Shown here: one piece after another, positions 19,330-27,534 of the stretch
Layout of the letters: each line of letters opens with the position of its first letter
How positions within the stretch are numbered: position 1 is the first letter of the stretch
Assembly: GCF_011440375.1 (NCBI RefSeq)
Contig: NZ_JAAOIR010000001.1
Location: 1,639,294 to 1,703,293 of the forward strand
DNA length: 64,000 bases
Origin: Halorubellus sp. JP-L1
GTDB taxonomy: Archaea; Halobacteriota; Halobacteria; Halobacteriales; Natrialbaceae
Direction of reading: 5' to 3'
Notes under the pieces: model-generated
Databases searched by the model: none
Told to the model about the DNA's origin: nothing
Seen by the model: the letters and a program-made list of their open reading frames with translations, nothing else
Position numbers and translations under genes: made by a program

Positions 19330-19860
19330 TCAGTTCTCGTTTTCGTCGAGGTACGGCTCCTCGATGCCCTGGTCGCCGCCGACGAGTGCCGTCAGCCGGC
19401 GGGTGCTGGCGTCGAAGACGCCGACGACGGGGCCGAGCGCGCGCTCGACGTACGAGAGCGGGCGGGCGACGCGAAGGCTCCACGTCTCGGCGTGTCCGAG
19501 ACCGTAGGACTTCGGGACGATCTCGCCGAAGACGAGGACGAGGATCGTCACGGCGAGCGTCGCGAGGACGACGGCGACGCCGGAGGGGACGAACTCGGCG
19601 ACGAGGAGCGTGACGATGCTGGAGATGGCGACGTTCACGAGGTTGTTGCCGACGAGGATCGTCACCAGGAGGCGGTGCGGGTCGTCGCGGAGCGACCTGA
19701 GCGCGCGTTCGTCGGTGCTCTCGCCGTCGCTCGCGGTGGCGGTCAGCCACTCATCGGAGAGCGAGAAGATGGCTGATTCGCTGCTCGAGAAGAACGCACT
19801 GAAGAGGACGAGGACGACGACGACGGCGAGCGCCGGGACGAGCGTCGCAGTAGATGTCAT
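19330..19860 (-). CDS. DUF21 (CNNM-type) membrane protein lacking CBS domains
   Basis: A 176-residue membrane protein. It has an N-terminal helix, the FFSSSESAIFSLS motif of DUF21, VTILVGNNLVNVAISS and LVFGEIVPKSYG. These are hallmarks of the CNNM/CorC membrane domain involved in Mg2+ or Co2+ efflux. The protein stops soon after the third helix (GIEEPYLDENEN), so the CBS pair and CorC_HlyC domain of full-length relatives are absent. Short DUF21-only forms exist in haloarchaea, so this is probably not a truncation. The ATG at 19860 was chosen; upstream open frame is shadow. Confidence 0.8.
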   Translation of the reverse strand: MTSTATLVPALAVVVVLVLFSAFFSSSESAIFSLSDEWLTATASDGESTDERALRSLRDDPHRLLVTILVGNNLVNVAISSIVTLLVAEFVPSGVAVVLATLAVTILVLVFGEIVPKSYGLGHAETWSLRVARPLSYVERALGPVVGVFDASTRRLTALVGGDQGIEEPYLDENEN

Positions 19861-19968
19861 ACGGGTCCGTCGCACGACGGCCCAATGAAGGTAAGGTGAC
19901 CGCGGCGGCCACCCGGGCCACGACGCACGGTCGAAGCCCCCACCCCGACCCAAAACAAACCGAGTTTT

Positions 19969-19994
19969 CCTAAAACAACCAAAATTGTTTTAGG
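19969..19994 (+). promoter_or_regulatory. Perfect palindrome over the cbiT core promoter (candidate cobalamin operator)
   Basis: CCTAAAACAA (19969-19978) and TTGTTTTAGG (19985-19994) form a perfect 10-bp inverted repeat with a 6-nt spacer. The right arm, GTTTTAGG, lies about 27 nt before the cbiT ATG at 20018, where a TATA box is expected for a leaderless mRNA. A protein bound here would block TBP. Related CAA-N6-TT elements occur at the other three promoters of the cobalamin locus. Confidence 0.65.
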
Positions 19995-20017
19995 GGCGAC
20001 GGCGGTTGTCTCCGTCG

Positions 20018-20641
20018 ATGGCGAACGTATCGCTCCCCCACGACGCGAAGGCCGGCCCGACGAAGCGAGAAGTCAGGGCCGTCCTCCTCGACGCGCTCGA
20101 GCTCGACGAGACCGACCACTTCGTCGAAGTCGGCTCCTGCACCGGTGCCGTCACCGTCCAGGCCGCGCGCCGCGCCGGCCGAGTCACCGCGCTCGAACGC
20201 AAGCCCGAGCGCCTCGAGATCACCCGGAAGAACCTCGCCGCGAACGACACGACCGCGGACGTCGCCCTCCGGAACGCCGAAGCCCCCACGGGCCTCCCCG
20301 AGGACGCGGACGCGCTGTTCCTCGGCGGCAGCCGGAACTACGACGCCGTCCTCGAGTACGCCGTCGACGCCGGGGTCGACCGCGTCGTCATGAACGTCTC
20401 CCGGCTCGAGGTCGCCGGCGCCGCAACGCGGGCGTTTCGCGACCGCGACCTCCTCGAGGACGTCCGCCAGTTCCAGGTGAGCCGCGGCTACGAGCTCGCC
20501 GGCGCGACGAGCTTCGATGCGGACAACCCCGTCTACATGCTCGTCGGCGGCACCGACGACGCCGCGACCGACGGCGGCAACCCGCGAGCCGCGACCGACG
20601 ACGGGCGACGGCCCGGGGCGACCGGAGGCGGGTCGCGATGA
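20018..20641 (+). CDS. cbiT: Cobalt-precorrin-6B C15-methyltransferase (decarboxylating) CbiT
   Basis: A 207-residue Rossmann methyltransferase. The AdoMet-binding motif FVEVGSCTGAVTVQAARRAG lies near residues 33-52; ALERKPERLEITRKN is the second AdoMet-contact motif. CbiT methylates C15 and decarboxylates the C12 acetate of the corrinoid ring, usually together with CbiE, which is encoded 18 kb away. The C-terminal 35 residues are a disordered Asp/Gly/Arg tail. The ATG at 20018 is chosen over 20006: it fits the family start (ANVSLPHDAKAGPTKREVRA) and the promoter spacing. First gene of an eleven-gene operon; its stop overlaps cbiL by 4 nt. Confidence 0.92.
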   Translation: MANVSLPHDAKAGPTKREVRAVLLDALELDETDHFVEVGSCTGAVTVQAARRAGRVTALERKPERLEITRKNLAANDTTADVALRNAEAPTGLPEDADALFLGGSRNYDAVLEYAVDAGVDRVVMNVSRLEVAGAATRAFRDRDLLEDVRQFQVSRGYELAGATSFDADNPVYMLVGGTDDAATDGGNPRAATDDGRRPGATGGGSR

Positions 20642-21468
20642 CGCTCTACGGCGTCGGCCTCGGCCCCGGCGACGCGGACCTCCTCACGGTCCGCGGCCAG
20701 GCGGTGCTGGAGGACGCCGACGTGGTGTACTCGCCGGGGCGGCTCTCGCGGTCGGTCGCCAGCGAGCACGTCCCCGAGGCCCGCATCGGCGACCTCGACT
20801 TCCCGATGACGCGCGACGAGGACGAACTCCGGCGCGCGTGGCGGGCCGCCGCCGACGAGATCGCGCCGCGAGCGCGCGACGGCGACGTCGCGTTCGTCAC
20901 GCTCGGCGACCCGAACGTCTACTCGACGTTCGGGCACCTCAGGCGGACCCTCGACGCGTTCCACCCCGACGTCGACCTCGAGGTCGTCCCCGGCGTGAGC
21001 GCCGTCACCGCGTTCGCGACCGCGCTCGGCGTCGAGGTCGCCGCCGGCGCGAGCCTCGCACTCCGGGAGGCCGCCGGCGGCGCGGCACCGACCGGCCCCG
21101 ACCGCATGCTCCTGTTCAAGGTCACGGACGCGCCCGCGACCCACGAGGGCCTCGTCGACGCCGGCTACGACGTCACGTACGGCCGCCGGCTCTTCATGGA
21201 ACAGGGCGACGCCGTCGTCACCGCGGACCCGAGCGACCTCGCGGACCGGGACTACTACACGCTCGCGTACGCCGAGCAGCGCGGGCTCGACGACGAACCC
21301 GCGACCGCGACGTTCGACGTCGACCACGCGACCACCGACGCCGACGACCGCGCGACGACCGACGGCGGACGCACGGCCGCGGCGCGCATCCCAGACGAGC
21401 GCACCGCGGTCGAGCGCGCCGTCGCGGAGTCCTGCGGCGACGAACTCCCGGAGGGGGTCGACGGATGA
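20638..21468 (+). CDS. cbiL: Cobalt-factor II C20-methyltransferase CbiL
   Basis: A 276-residue tetrapyrrole methylase. The N-terminal LYGVGLGPGDADLLTVRG motif and the TLGDPNVYSTFGHL and VVPGVSAVTAFATALG motifs form the AdoMet and substrate clefts. CbiL methylates C20 of cobalt-factor II, the step after early cobalt insertion. The last 60 residues are an Asp/Thr/Ala-rich extension with no clear role, common in haloarchaeal Cbi proteins. It overlaps cbiT and cbiF by 4 nt each (ATGA), indicating translational coupling. Confidence 0.92.
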   Translation: MTLYGVGLGPGDADLLTVRGQAVLEDADVVYSPGRLSRSVASEHVPEARIGDLDFPMTRDEDELRRAWRAAADEIAPRARDGDVAFVTLGDPNVYSTFGHLRRTLDAFHPDVDLEVVPGVSAVTAFATALGVEVAAGASLALREAAGGAAPTGPDRMLLFKVTDAPATHEGLVDAGYDVTYGRRLFMEQGDAVVTADPSDLADRDYYTLAYAEQRGLDDEPATATFDVDHATTDADDRATTDGGRTAAARIPDERTAVERAVAESCGDELPEGVDG

Positions 21469-22361
21469 CCGACGGCGAAGGCGACCCGGCGGTCGACCCG
21501 CAGGACGCCATCGACGCCGAGACCGCACGGCGCGCGACCGAGCGCGACCCGCGGATCGCCGAGCGGACCGCCGGCGAGGTCCAGGAGGGCGTCCCGTTCA
21601 TCGGGGCGGGCCCCGGCGACCCCGGCCTCCTCACCGTGACTGGCCGTGAACTCGTCGAGGACGCGGACCTCGTCGTGCACGCCGGGTCGCTCGTGAACAG
21701 CGAACTCCTCGAGGCGTACGGCGACGACGCCGAGCAGGTCAACAGCGTCGGGAAGGACCTCGAGGAACTCGTCCCGCTGATGCAGGACGCGTACGAGGAC
21801 GGCCGCGAGGTCGTGCGCCTGCACAGCGGCGACCCCGCGATCTACGGCGCGGCCGTCGAGCAGATGGACGCGCTCGAACACGAGGGCGTCCCCACGTACG
21901 TCGTTCCGGGCGTCACCTCGGCGTTCGCCGCGAGTGCGACGCTACGCACCCAGTTGACGCTGAACGGCGTCGCGAATCACGTCGCGTTCACGCGCCCGCA
22001 GGGGAAGACCCTCGACCCCGAAGACGACCACATCTCCGACTTCGTGCAGAAGGGCGACGTCACGGTCTGCATCTACCTCGGCACGCACGCCGTCGCCGAG
22101 ACCATGCAGCGACTGCTCGACGACGGCGCGGACCCCGACACGCCGGTCGCGGTCGTCTATCACGCCTCGTGGCCGGACGAGGACGTCGTCGAGGGTACCG
22201 TCGCGACCATCGGCGACCGACTGGACGAGGCCGGCTACCGCGCGTCCGCGATGGTCGTCGTCGGACCGGCGGCGCAGAAGGCGGGGTACGAGCGCTCGTA
22301 CCTCTACGGCGACTGGGCGAACGGTTCGGAGACGGACGACGCGAGCGAAGCAGACGACTGA
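21465..22361 (+). CDS. cbiF: Cobalt-precorrin-4 C11-methyltransferase CbiF
   Basis: A 298-residue tetrapyrrole methylase. After an acidic 40-residue start come VPFIGAGPGDPGLLTVTGRELV, DLVVHAGSLVN, RLHSGDPAIYGA and VVPGVTSAFAASATL (quoted in parts). The conserved VHAGSLV is typical of C11-methylases. It methylates C11, after which CbiG opens the delta-lactone. The ATG at 21465 overlaps the cbiL stop; the frame is open far upstream but that is shadow. The C-terminus is an acidic tail (NGSETDDASEADD). Confidence 0.93.
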   Translation: MTDGEGDPAVDPQDAIDAETARRATERDPRIAERTAGEVQEGVPFIGAGPGDPGLLTVTGRELVEDADLVVHAGSLVNSELLEAYGDDAEQVNSVGKDLEELVPLMQDAYEDGREVVRLHSGDPAIYGAAVEQMDALEHEGVPTYVVPGVTSAFAASATLRTQLTLNGVANHVAFTRPQGKTLDPEDDHISDFVQKGDVTVCIYLGTHAVAETMQRLLDDGADPDTPVAVVYHASWPDEDVVEGTVATIGDRLDEAGYRASAMVVVGPAAQKAGYERSYLYGDWANGSETDDASEADD

Positions 22362-22367
22362 GAACGC

Positions 22368-23420
22368 ATGAGCACTGACGACGAGACCACAGCGAACGAC
22401 GGAGGCGAAGCGACCGGTTCGAACGACGAGACCGCAGCGAACGGCGGAGACGAAGCGACCGATTCGAACGACGACGCTGGCGGCCACTGCTCGACGCCGG
22501 ACTCCGACGGCGAGGTCGCCGAGGAGATCGCGATAATCAGTTTCGAGCGCAAGTGGGAGACCGCCGAAGCGATCGAGGCCGAACTCGCGGACCGCTACGA
22601 GCGCATCGACCTCCTCGAGTACGAGGGCGACGTGTTCGCGGAGCACTGGGGCGAGTACGACTGCTTCCTCGCGCTGATGGCGAGCGGCATCGCGATGCGC
22701 AAGACCGCGGGCCTGCTGGACGACAAGTGGGAGGACCCCGCGGTCGTGGTCGTCGACGAGGAACTGACGTGGGCGATCCCGCTCACGGGCGGGCATCACG
22801 GCGCGAACCAGGTCGCGGACGACCTCGCGGCGATGGGCGCGGTGCCGGCGATGACGACGGCGAGCGAGGCCGCGGGCAAGCAGGGCGTCGAGAGCCAGGC
22901 GAAGGCACTGGACGCGCACGTCGTGAACGGCGACTCGACGGTCGCGACGAACCTCGCGGTCCTCGACGACGAACTCGGACCCGTCGAGCGCCTCGACGGC
23001 CCGAAGGCCGTGCTGGTCGGCGACGACGTCACGGTCCTGAAGCGCAACGGCGACGCCGGCGTCGTCCTCGGCACCGGCACCGTCTCCGGCGTCGACGCGG
23101 ACCAGGTCGTCGACGCCTGGACGCGAGCGCTCGACGCCGAGGGATTGGCGGTCGAGGACGTCGACTTCGTCGCCACCGGTACGCGCAAGGACGACGAGGA
23201 CGGCCTCCTGGAGGCGGCCGCGCGACTCGACCTCGGCGTCGTCGCGTTCGAGAAGGAAGACCTCGAAGAATTCGAGGGGCCGACGCCGTCGCGGTCGAAG
23301 GAACTCATCGGCTGGCCGGGGATCGCGGAGGCGAGCGCCATCGCCGGCGGCCGCGAGCACGAACTCCGCCGGGCGAAGGAGCGGTACGACGAGGCGGTGA
23401 CCGTCGCGGTGGGGCGATAG
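22368..23420 (+). CDS. cbiG: Cobalt-precorrin-5A hydrolase CbiG
   Basis: A 350-residue protein. The first 40 residues are Asp/Thr/Glu-rich with a repeated ANGGDEATDSNDD-like unit. The N-terminal CbiG domain has FERKWETAEAIEAEL, LMASGIAMRKTAGLL and LTGGHHGANQVADDLAAMGA, including the conserved GGHHGAN. The C-terminal CbiG domain (about 245-345: VDFVATGTRKDDEDGLLEAA, GVVAFEKEDLEEF) follows. CbiG hydrolyses the ring-opening lactone and releases acetaldehyde in the anaerobic cobalamin route. It lies 6 nt after cbiF and abuts cbiH1. Confidence 0.93.
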   Translation: MSTDDETTANDGGEATGSNDETAANGGDEATDSNDDAGGHCSTPDSDGEVAEEIAIISFERKWETAEAIEAELADRYERIDLLEYEGDVFAEHWGEYDCFLALMASGIAMRKTAGLLDDKWEDPAVVVVDEELTWAIPLTGGHHGANQVADDLAAMGAVPAMTTASEAAGKQGVESQAKALDAHVVNGDSTVATNLAVLDDELGPVERLDGPKAVLVGDDVTVLKRNGDAGVVLGTGTVSGVDADQVVDAWTRALDAEGLAVEDVDFVATGTRKDDEDGLLEAAARLDLGVVAFEKEDLEEFEGPTPSRSKELIGWPGIAEASAIAGGREHELRRAKERYDEAVTVAVGR

Positions 23421-24272
23421 ATGCCCGAGTACGACCCCGACGAGTACGGGCGGCTCTACGTCGTCGGCATCGGTCCCGGCCTGCCGCACGCGATGACCCA
23501 GCGCGCGAAGGAGGTCGTCGCGACCGCGGACTGCGTCGTCGCCTCGAACCTCTACCAGGAGTTCCTGCGCCGGGACGGGACGCTCCCGTCCGAGGACGCG
23601 TTCACCGACGGCGTCGCAACCAGGAACGACGGCTCCCGGCAGGAGCTCGTCCGGTCGTCGATGGGGCGACAGGTCGAACTCGCCAGGGAGGCGTTCGAGC
23701 GCGTTCGCGACGGTCAGACGGTCGCGCACGTCTCCGGCGGCGACCCGAACGTGTACGGGAAGAGCGACCTCATCTACAAGATGGCCGACGCGGAGGACGC
23801 GACCGACGTCCCCATCGAGGTCGTCCCGGGCGTCACCGCCGCGCTCGGCGGTGCCGCGAACCTCGGCGCGCCGCTCTCGAACGACTTCTGCACGATCTCG
23901 CTCTCGGACAAGTGGCGCGGCTGGGCGGAGATCGAGGAGAAGCTACGCGCCGCCGCCATCAGCGGGTTCGTGATCGTCCTCTACAACTGCTGGCGGGACT
24001 ACGAGCGCGCGATCGACGTCGTTCGCGAGGAGCGCAGCGACGACGTCCCGGTCGGCATCGTCAACGACGCCGGTCGCGGCGACGCCGGCCGGAACCGCGA
24101 GGACGAGACGCACACCATCACGACGCTCGGTGCGGCGACCGAGCACGACGACGAGGTCGGCGGCATGGGGACGTCGATCCTCGTCGGCACGCACGAGACC
24201 GAGGTCTGGGAGAACGACCACGGCGAGCACCTCGTCACGCCCCGCGGCGGGCGCGACGTGGAGGACTTCTGA
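23421..24272 (+). CDS. cbiH1: Cobalt-factor III (precorrin-3B) C17-methyltransferase CbiH, first paralogue
   Basis: A 283-residue tetrapyrrole methylase: RLYVVGIGPGLPHAMTQRAK, VSGGDPNVYGKSDLIYKM, VVPGVTAALGGAANLGAPL and DFCTISLSDKW are the family motifs. CbiH methylates C17 and contracts the ring. A second cbiH-like gene follows directly, and the two are diverged, so they may perform different steps, or one may replace the missing C1-methylase. It starts immediately after the cbiG stop. Confidence 0.88.
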   Translation: MPEYDPDEYGRLYVVGIGPGLPHAMTQRAKEVVATADCVVASNLYQEFLRRDGTLPSEDAFTDGVATRNDGSRQELVRSSMGRQVELAREAFERVRDGQTVAHVSGGDPNVYGKSDLIYKMADAEDATDVPIEVVPGVTAALGGAANLGAPLSNDFCTISLSDKWRGWAEIEEKLRAAAISGFVIVLYNCWRDYERAIDVVREERSDDVPVGIVNDAGRGDAGRNREDETHTITTLGAATEHDDEVGGMGTSILVGTHETEVWENDHGEHLVTPRGGRDVEDF

Positions 24273-24274
24273 CA

Positions 24275-25309
24275 ATGAGCACGGACGACACCACCGACAC
24301 GACCGCGGACGCGAGTACAGACGCCGAATCGAACTGCGGCGCGAATACGGACACGGAGTCGAGTTGCGGTGTCTCCCCGAGCGAGGACGGCGACGACGCG
24401 GCGAGCGAATCGAAGTGCGGGGCGTCCTCGGACTCGTCGAGTTCGGCCACCAGCTCCTCGGGGTCGAGTTGCGGCGCGTCGAAGGCCGAGACGACCGAGA
24501 AGAAGGTCGCGGCGACCGTCGACGACTTCGACGGCGACCCCGGGAGCCTGCTGGCGGTCGGCCTGGGGCCCGGCCAGCCCGAGGGGATGACCGGGCGCGC
24601 CCGGGAGGCGCTCCTTTCCGCCGAACACGTCGTCGGGTACACGACGTACGTCGAACTGCTCCCTGACGAGATCACGGAGTCCGCCGACGAACTCTACGAC
24701 ACGCCGATGTGCGGCGAGGTGTCGCGCACGGAGGAGGCGATCGACCGCGCGCTCGCGGGCCACGACGTCGCGATAATCGGGAGCGGCGACCCGAACGTGT
24801 ACGCACTCGCAGGGCTCGCGCTCGAGATACTGGAGTCGAAGGGCGCGACCGCGAGCATGGTCGACTTCGAGGTGGTGCCGGGCGTGCCCGCCGCGCAGTC
24901 CTGCGGCGCGCGACTCGGTGCGCCGCTCGTGAACGACAGCGTCAGCATCTCGCTGTCTGACCACCTCACGGACATGCCCACCATCGAGTCGCGCCTGCAC
25001 GCCGCCGCCAAGGAGGGATTCACGATCTCCATCTACAACCCGTGGAGTCGGAAGCGCCGCGAGAACTACCGGAAGTGCTGCGAGATACTCTTAGAGCACC
25101 GCGACCCGGACACGCCCGTCGGCGTCGTCCACGGCGCCGGCCGCGACGACGAGCGCGTCGAGATCGTCGAGTTGCGAGAGCTCTCCGAACTCGGCGAGAC
25201 CGACCTCGTTGACATGACGACGACGCTCGTCGTCGGCAACGAGGAGACGTACGTCTGGGACGACCGCATGGTGACGCCGCGCGGCTACGAGTCCAAGTAT
25301 GACTACTGA
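24275..25309 (+). CDS. cbiH2: CbiH-like C17-methyltransferase, second paralogue, with Cys-Gly repeat extension
   Basis: A 344-residue protein. The catalytic part (about 85-344) has SLLAVGLGPGQPEGMTGRAR, IIGSGDPNVYALAGLALEI, VVPGVPAAQSCGARLGAPL and SVSISLSDHL. It is closer to classical CbiH/CobJ than the preceding gene. In front lies an 85-residue Asp/Ser/Thr-rich extension holding four Cys-Gly pairs: SNCGAN, SSCGVS, SKCGAS and SSCGAS. These are spaced 13-20 residues apart and could bind cobalt, an iron-sulfur cluster or act in redox. The ATG at 24275 is 3 nt after the cbiH1 stop. The gene overlaps the following ferredoxin-like gene by 11 nt. Confidence 0.88.
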   Translation: MSTDDTTDTTADASTDAESNCGANTDTESSCGVSPSEDGDDAASESKCGASSDSSSSATSSSGSSCGASKAETTEKKVAATVDDFDGDPGSLLAVGLGPGQPEGMTGRAREALLSAEHVVGYTTYVELLPDEITESADELYDTPMCGEVSRTEEAIDRALAGHDVAIIGSGDPNVYALAGLALEILESKGATASMVDFEVVPGVPAAQSCGARLGAPLVNDSVSISLSDHLTDMPTIESRLHAAAKEGFTISIYNPWSRKRRENYRKCCEILLEHRDPDTPVGVVHGAGRDDERVEIVELRELSELGETDLVDMTTTLVVGNEETYVWDDRMVTPRGYESKYDY

Positions 25310-25580
25310 GTACGCCATCGAGCTCGACCGCGAGGCGTGCGACGGCGTGTTCGCGTGCCTCGTCCGCGACGACCGGTTCGTCGAGGGCGACGACGGTCTC
25401 GCGACTGTCGAAGACGGAGGCGACGCGGCGGCGGTCGCTACGGACGGCGCGGACGACGCGGGCGACGACGAGACGCTCGTCGTCGCGTTCGACGACGACC
25501 GCGTCGAGGACGCCCGGCAGGCCGCTCGCGCCTGTCCCGTGGACGCCATCGAGGTCACCGTGGAGGGCGACGATGCCTGA
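25299..25580 (+). CDS. Ferredoxin-like small protein of the cob operon
   Basis: A 93-residue acidic protein. Cys pattern: REACDGVFAC near the N-terminus and ARACPVDAIEV near the C-terminus, as in the halves of a single-cluster ferredoxin. Only three Cys are seen, so a [3Fe-4S] or incomplete cluster is likely; an acidic Ala/Asp insert of about 40 residues separates the two halves. It could supply electrons to a corrin-ring reduction, for which no CbiJ is visible here. It overlaps cbiH2 by 11 nt and the next gene by 8 nt. Confidence 0.75.
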   Translation: MTTEYAIELDREACDGVFACLVRDDRFVEGDDGLATVEDGGDAAAVATDGADDAGDDETLVVAFDDDRVEDARQAARACPVDAIEVTVEGDDA

Positions 25581-26304
25581 GGACGACGCGAACTCGGACT
25601 CGCGCGACGGTGGAGCCGTCACTCCAGACGCGGTCGACGACCTCCTCGCCGCGACTCCGGAGACGGCGTACTTCTGGGGGCGCGTCGCGGGCGACGGCGG
25701 CCTCGAGACTGACTGCGTGACGGTACGCGCGGGCGACGAGCGGGCGGCGGACGCGCTCGCGGCCATCGCGGGCGCCGACCGGCCCACCCGCGAGGTCGCG
25801 GCCCGCGAGTCCGCGCACGACGCCTCAGTCGTCCGGTTCGAGGACGAGTACGAGCTCCAGGTCGTCGGGTCGGTCGCCGACCGCGCCGCGGCCGCGCTCG
25901 GCCTGCCCGTCGACGGCCGCCCCGGCGGCTACCGACTGGACGCGCTCACCGACCACCGCCCGCAGCTCGTCCGCGGGCTGCTGGAGGCCTGCGGGACCGT
26001 CTGCTTCCGGGAGTCCGCGAACGCGGTCGGCGTGTCGTTCGTCCACGACGACGACGCGCTGCTCGAGACCGTCCGGTCGCTGCTCGACGCCGCCGACCCC
26101 CACGTCCCGACCGAGGACCTGAAGGAGACGTCCTCGGGCGGGTACTGGTTCGGGCTCGCGGACGGCGCCGACGTCCCCGCGTTCGCCGAGTGGGCGTACG
26201 CGGGGAGCGACGAGTCGGGACTGTTCGCCGCGGACCGCCGGCGGAAGCTCGCGCGGAGCGTCGAGCGCGCGACCGACCGACCCGTCGGGGAACTGTCGCC
26301 GTGA
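25573..26304 (+). CDS. Cobalamin-operon protein with LAGLIDADG-endonuclease-like architecture
   Basis: A 243-residue protein that I recall only as a haloarchaeal cobalamin-cluster conserved protein. Two segments resemble LAGLIDADG helices: AYFWGRVAGDGGL (32-44) and QLVRGLLEACGTVCF (131-145), each followed by beta-strand-rich sequence and a helix (DALLETVRSLLDAA). The spacing of about 99 residues fits a pseudo-symmetric single-chain homing-endonuclease fold. The first acidic residue is kept (Asp41) but the second is Cys140, so cleavage activity is unlikely. It may bind DNA, or be a domesticated scaffold. It overlaps the ferredoxin gene by 8 nt and cbiX by 4 nt, so it is an integral operon member. 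Confidence 0.65.
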   Translation: MPEDDANSDSRDGGAVTPDAVDDLLAATPETAYFWGRVAGDGGLETDCVTVRAGDERAADALAAIAGADRPTREVAARESAHDASVVRFEDEYELQVVGSVADRAAAALGLPVDGRPGGYRLDALTDHRPQLVRGLLEACGTVCFRESANAVGVSFVHDDDALLETVRSLLDAADPHVPTEDLKETSSGGYWFGLADGADVPAFAEWAYAGSDESGLFAADRRRKLARSVERATDRPVGELSP

Positions 26305-27527
26305 CCGCGAGCGGAACGGCGACGCCCGCCGCGCTCGACGACGAGGCCGTCCTGCTCGTCGGGCACGGCTCGCGTCGCGAGAAGTCAAACGAGCAGGTTC
26401 GCGCGCTCGCGGCCGACCTCGAGGGGCGCCTCGGCGTCCCCGTCGACGCCGGATTCCTCGAACTCGCCGAGCCGGACATCGCCGACGCCATCGACGCGCT
26501 CGCGGCGAGCGTCTCCCGCGTGACGCTCGTCCAGCTGTCGCTGTTCGCCGCGAGCCACGTCAAGAACGACGTCCCGCTCGCCGTCCAGCAAGCGCGGACC
26601 GCGCACCCGGACCTGACGGTGCACAGCGGCGCGCACCTCGGCGTCCACCCGGCGCTCGTCGACCTGCTCGACGACCGCGCCGCCGCGGTCGAAGCCGACC
26701 TCGGCGTCGACCGAGAGGCCGACGACGTCGCAGTCGTCCTCTGCGCGCGTGGGTCCAGCGACCCGGACGCGAACGCCGACGCGCACAAGCTCGCCCGCCT
26801 GCTCTACGAAGGCCGGGCGTTCGCGAGCGTCGACACCGCGTTCGTCGGCGTCACCGACCCGCTCCTCGACGAGGCGCTCCACGACGTCGCGAAGCGTCGG
26901 CCGGACGCCGTCGTCGTCCTGCCCTACATGCTCGGCGACGGCGTCCTCACCGGCCGGGTCCGCGACGGCGCCGACGCGTTCGACGACGAGTACCCCTACG
27001 TCGACGCCGCCGCCGGCGACCCCCTGGGTACGGACCCCCGCATCCTCGACGTCCTCGGCGACCGCTGGCAGGAAGCCCGCACCGACTCGGTCGACATGTC
27101 CTGTGACACGTGCAAGTACAAGGTCGAACTCGACGGCTACGAGGCGGACGTCGGCGGCGCTCGCGCAATGCTCCGCGCACTCACCCACCAGAGCGAGCAC
27201 GCCGACCGGGACGACGTCGACGACGACCCGCACGTCCACGACGCGCCCGAGAAGCACGTCGCCGTCTGCACGAATCAGACGTGCGCCGCCGACGGCGCAC
27301 CCGCCGTCCTCGAAGGCCTCCGGCAGGCCGCCAGGGACTCCGAGGAATGCGACGCTCGCATCACGCGGTCGTCGTGCCTCGGTCGCTGCGGCGACGGCCC
27401 GATGGTCGCCGTCTACCCCGACGGCGTCTGGTACGGCGACGTCGATGGCGACGACGCAGACCGCATCGTCTCCTCGCACCTCGACCGCGAGCGCATCGTC
27501 TCCGACCTCGTCGACCAAACGCTATAA
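26301..27527 (+). CDS. cbiX: Sirohydrochlorin cobaltochelatase CbiX fused to a [2Fe-2S] ferredoxin domain
   Basis: A 408-residue protein with GTG start overlapping the previous stop. Two CbiX half-domains (about 15-135 and 140-255) carry LLVGHGSRREKSN with catalytic His and SGAHLGVHPALVDLL. A MSCDTCKYKVELDGYE segment (CxxC) and a His-rich linker (HQSEHADRDD, DPHVHDAPEKH) follow. The C-terminal thioredoxin-like ferredoxin has CTNQTC and SSCLGRCGDGPM, a four-Cys [2Fe-2S] site. It inserts Co2+ early, into sirohydrochlorin. Long CbiX forms with metal-rich tails are known from bacteria; the ferredoxin fusion may sense redox or iron status. Confidence 0.88.
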   Translation: MTASGTATPAALDDEAVLLVGHGSRREKSNEQVRALAADLEGRLGVPVDAGFLELAEPDIADAIDALAASVSRVTLVQLSLFAASHVKNDVPLAVQQARTAHPDLTVHSGAHLGVHPALVDLLDDRAAAVEADLGVDREADDVAVVLCARGSSDPDANADAHKLARLLYEGRAFASVDTAFVGVTDPLLDEALHDVAKRRPDAVVVLPYMLGDGVLTGRVRDGADAFDDEYPYVDAAAGDPLGTDPRILDVLGDRWQEARTDSVDMSCDTCKYKVELDGYEADVGGARAMLRALTHQSEHADRDDVDDDPHVHDAPEKHVAVCTNQTCAADGAPAVLEGLRQAARDSEECDARITRSSCLGRCGDGPMVAVYPDGVWYGDVDGDDADRIVSSHLDRERIVSDLVDQTL

Positions 27528-27534
27528 TCCACCA

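Noticed and set aside
19330..19860. The short DUF21 gene as a truncated pseudogene
   Set aside because: Stand-alone DUF21 proteins occur in haloarchaea, and the frame ends cleanly with no CBS remnants downstream.
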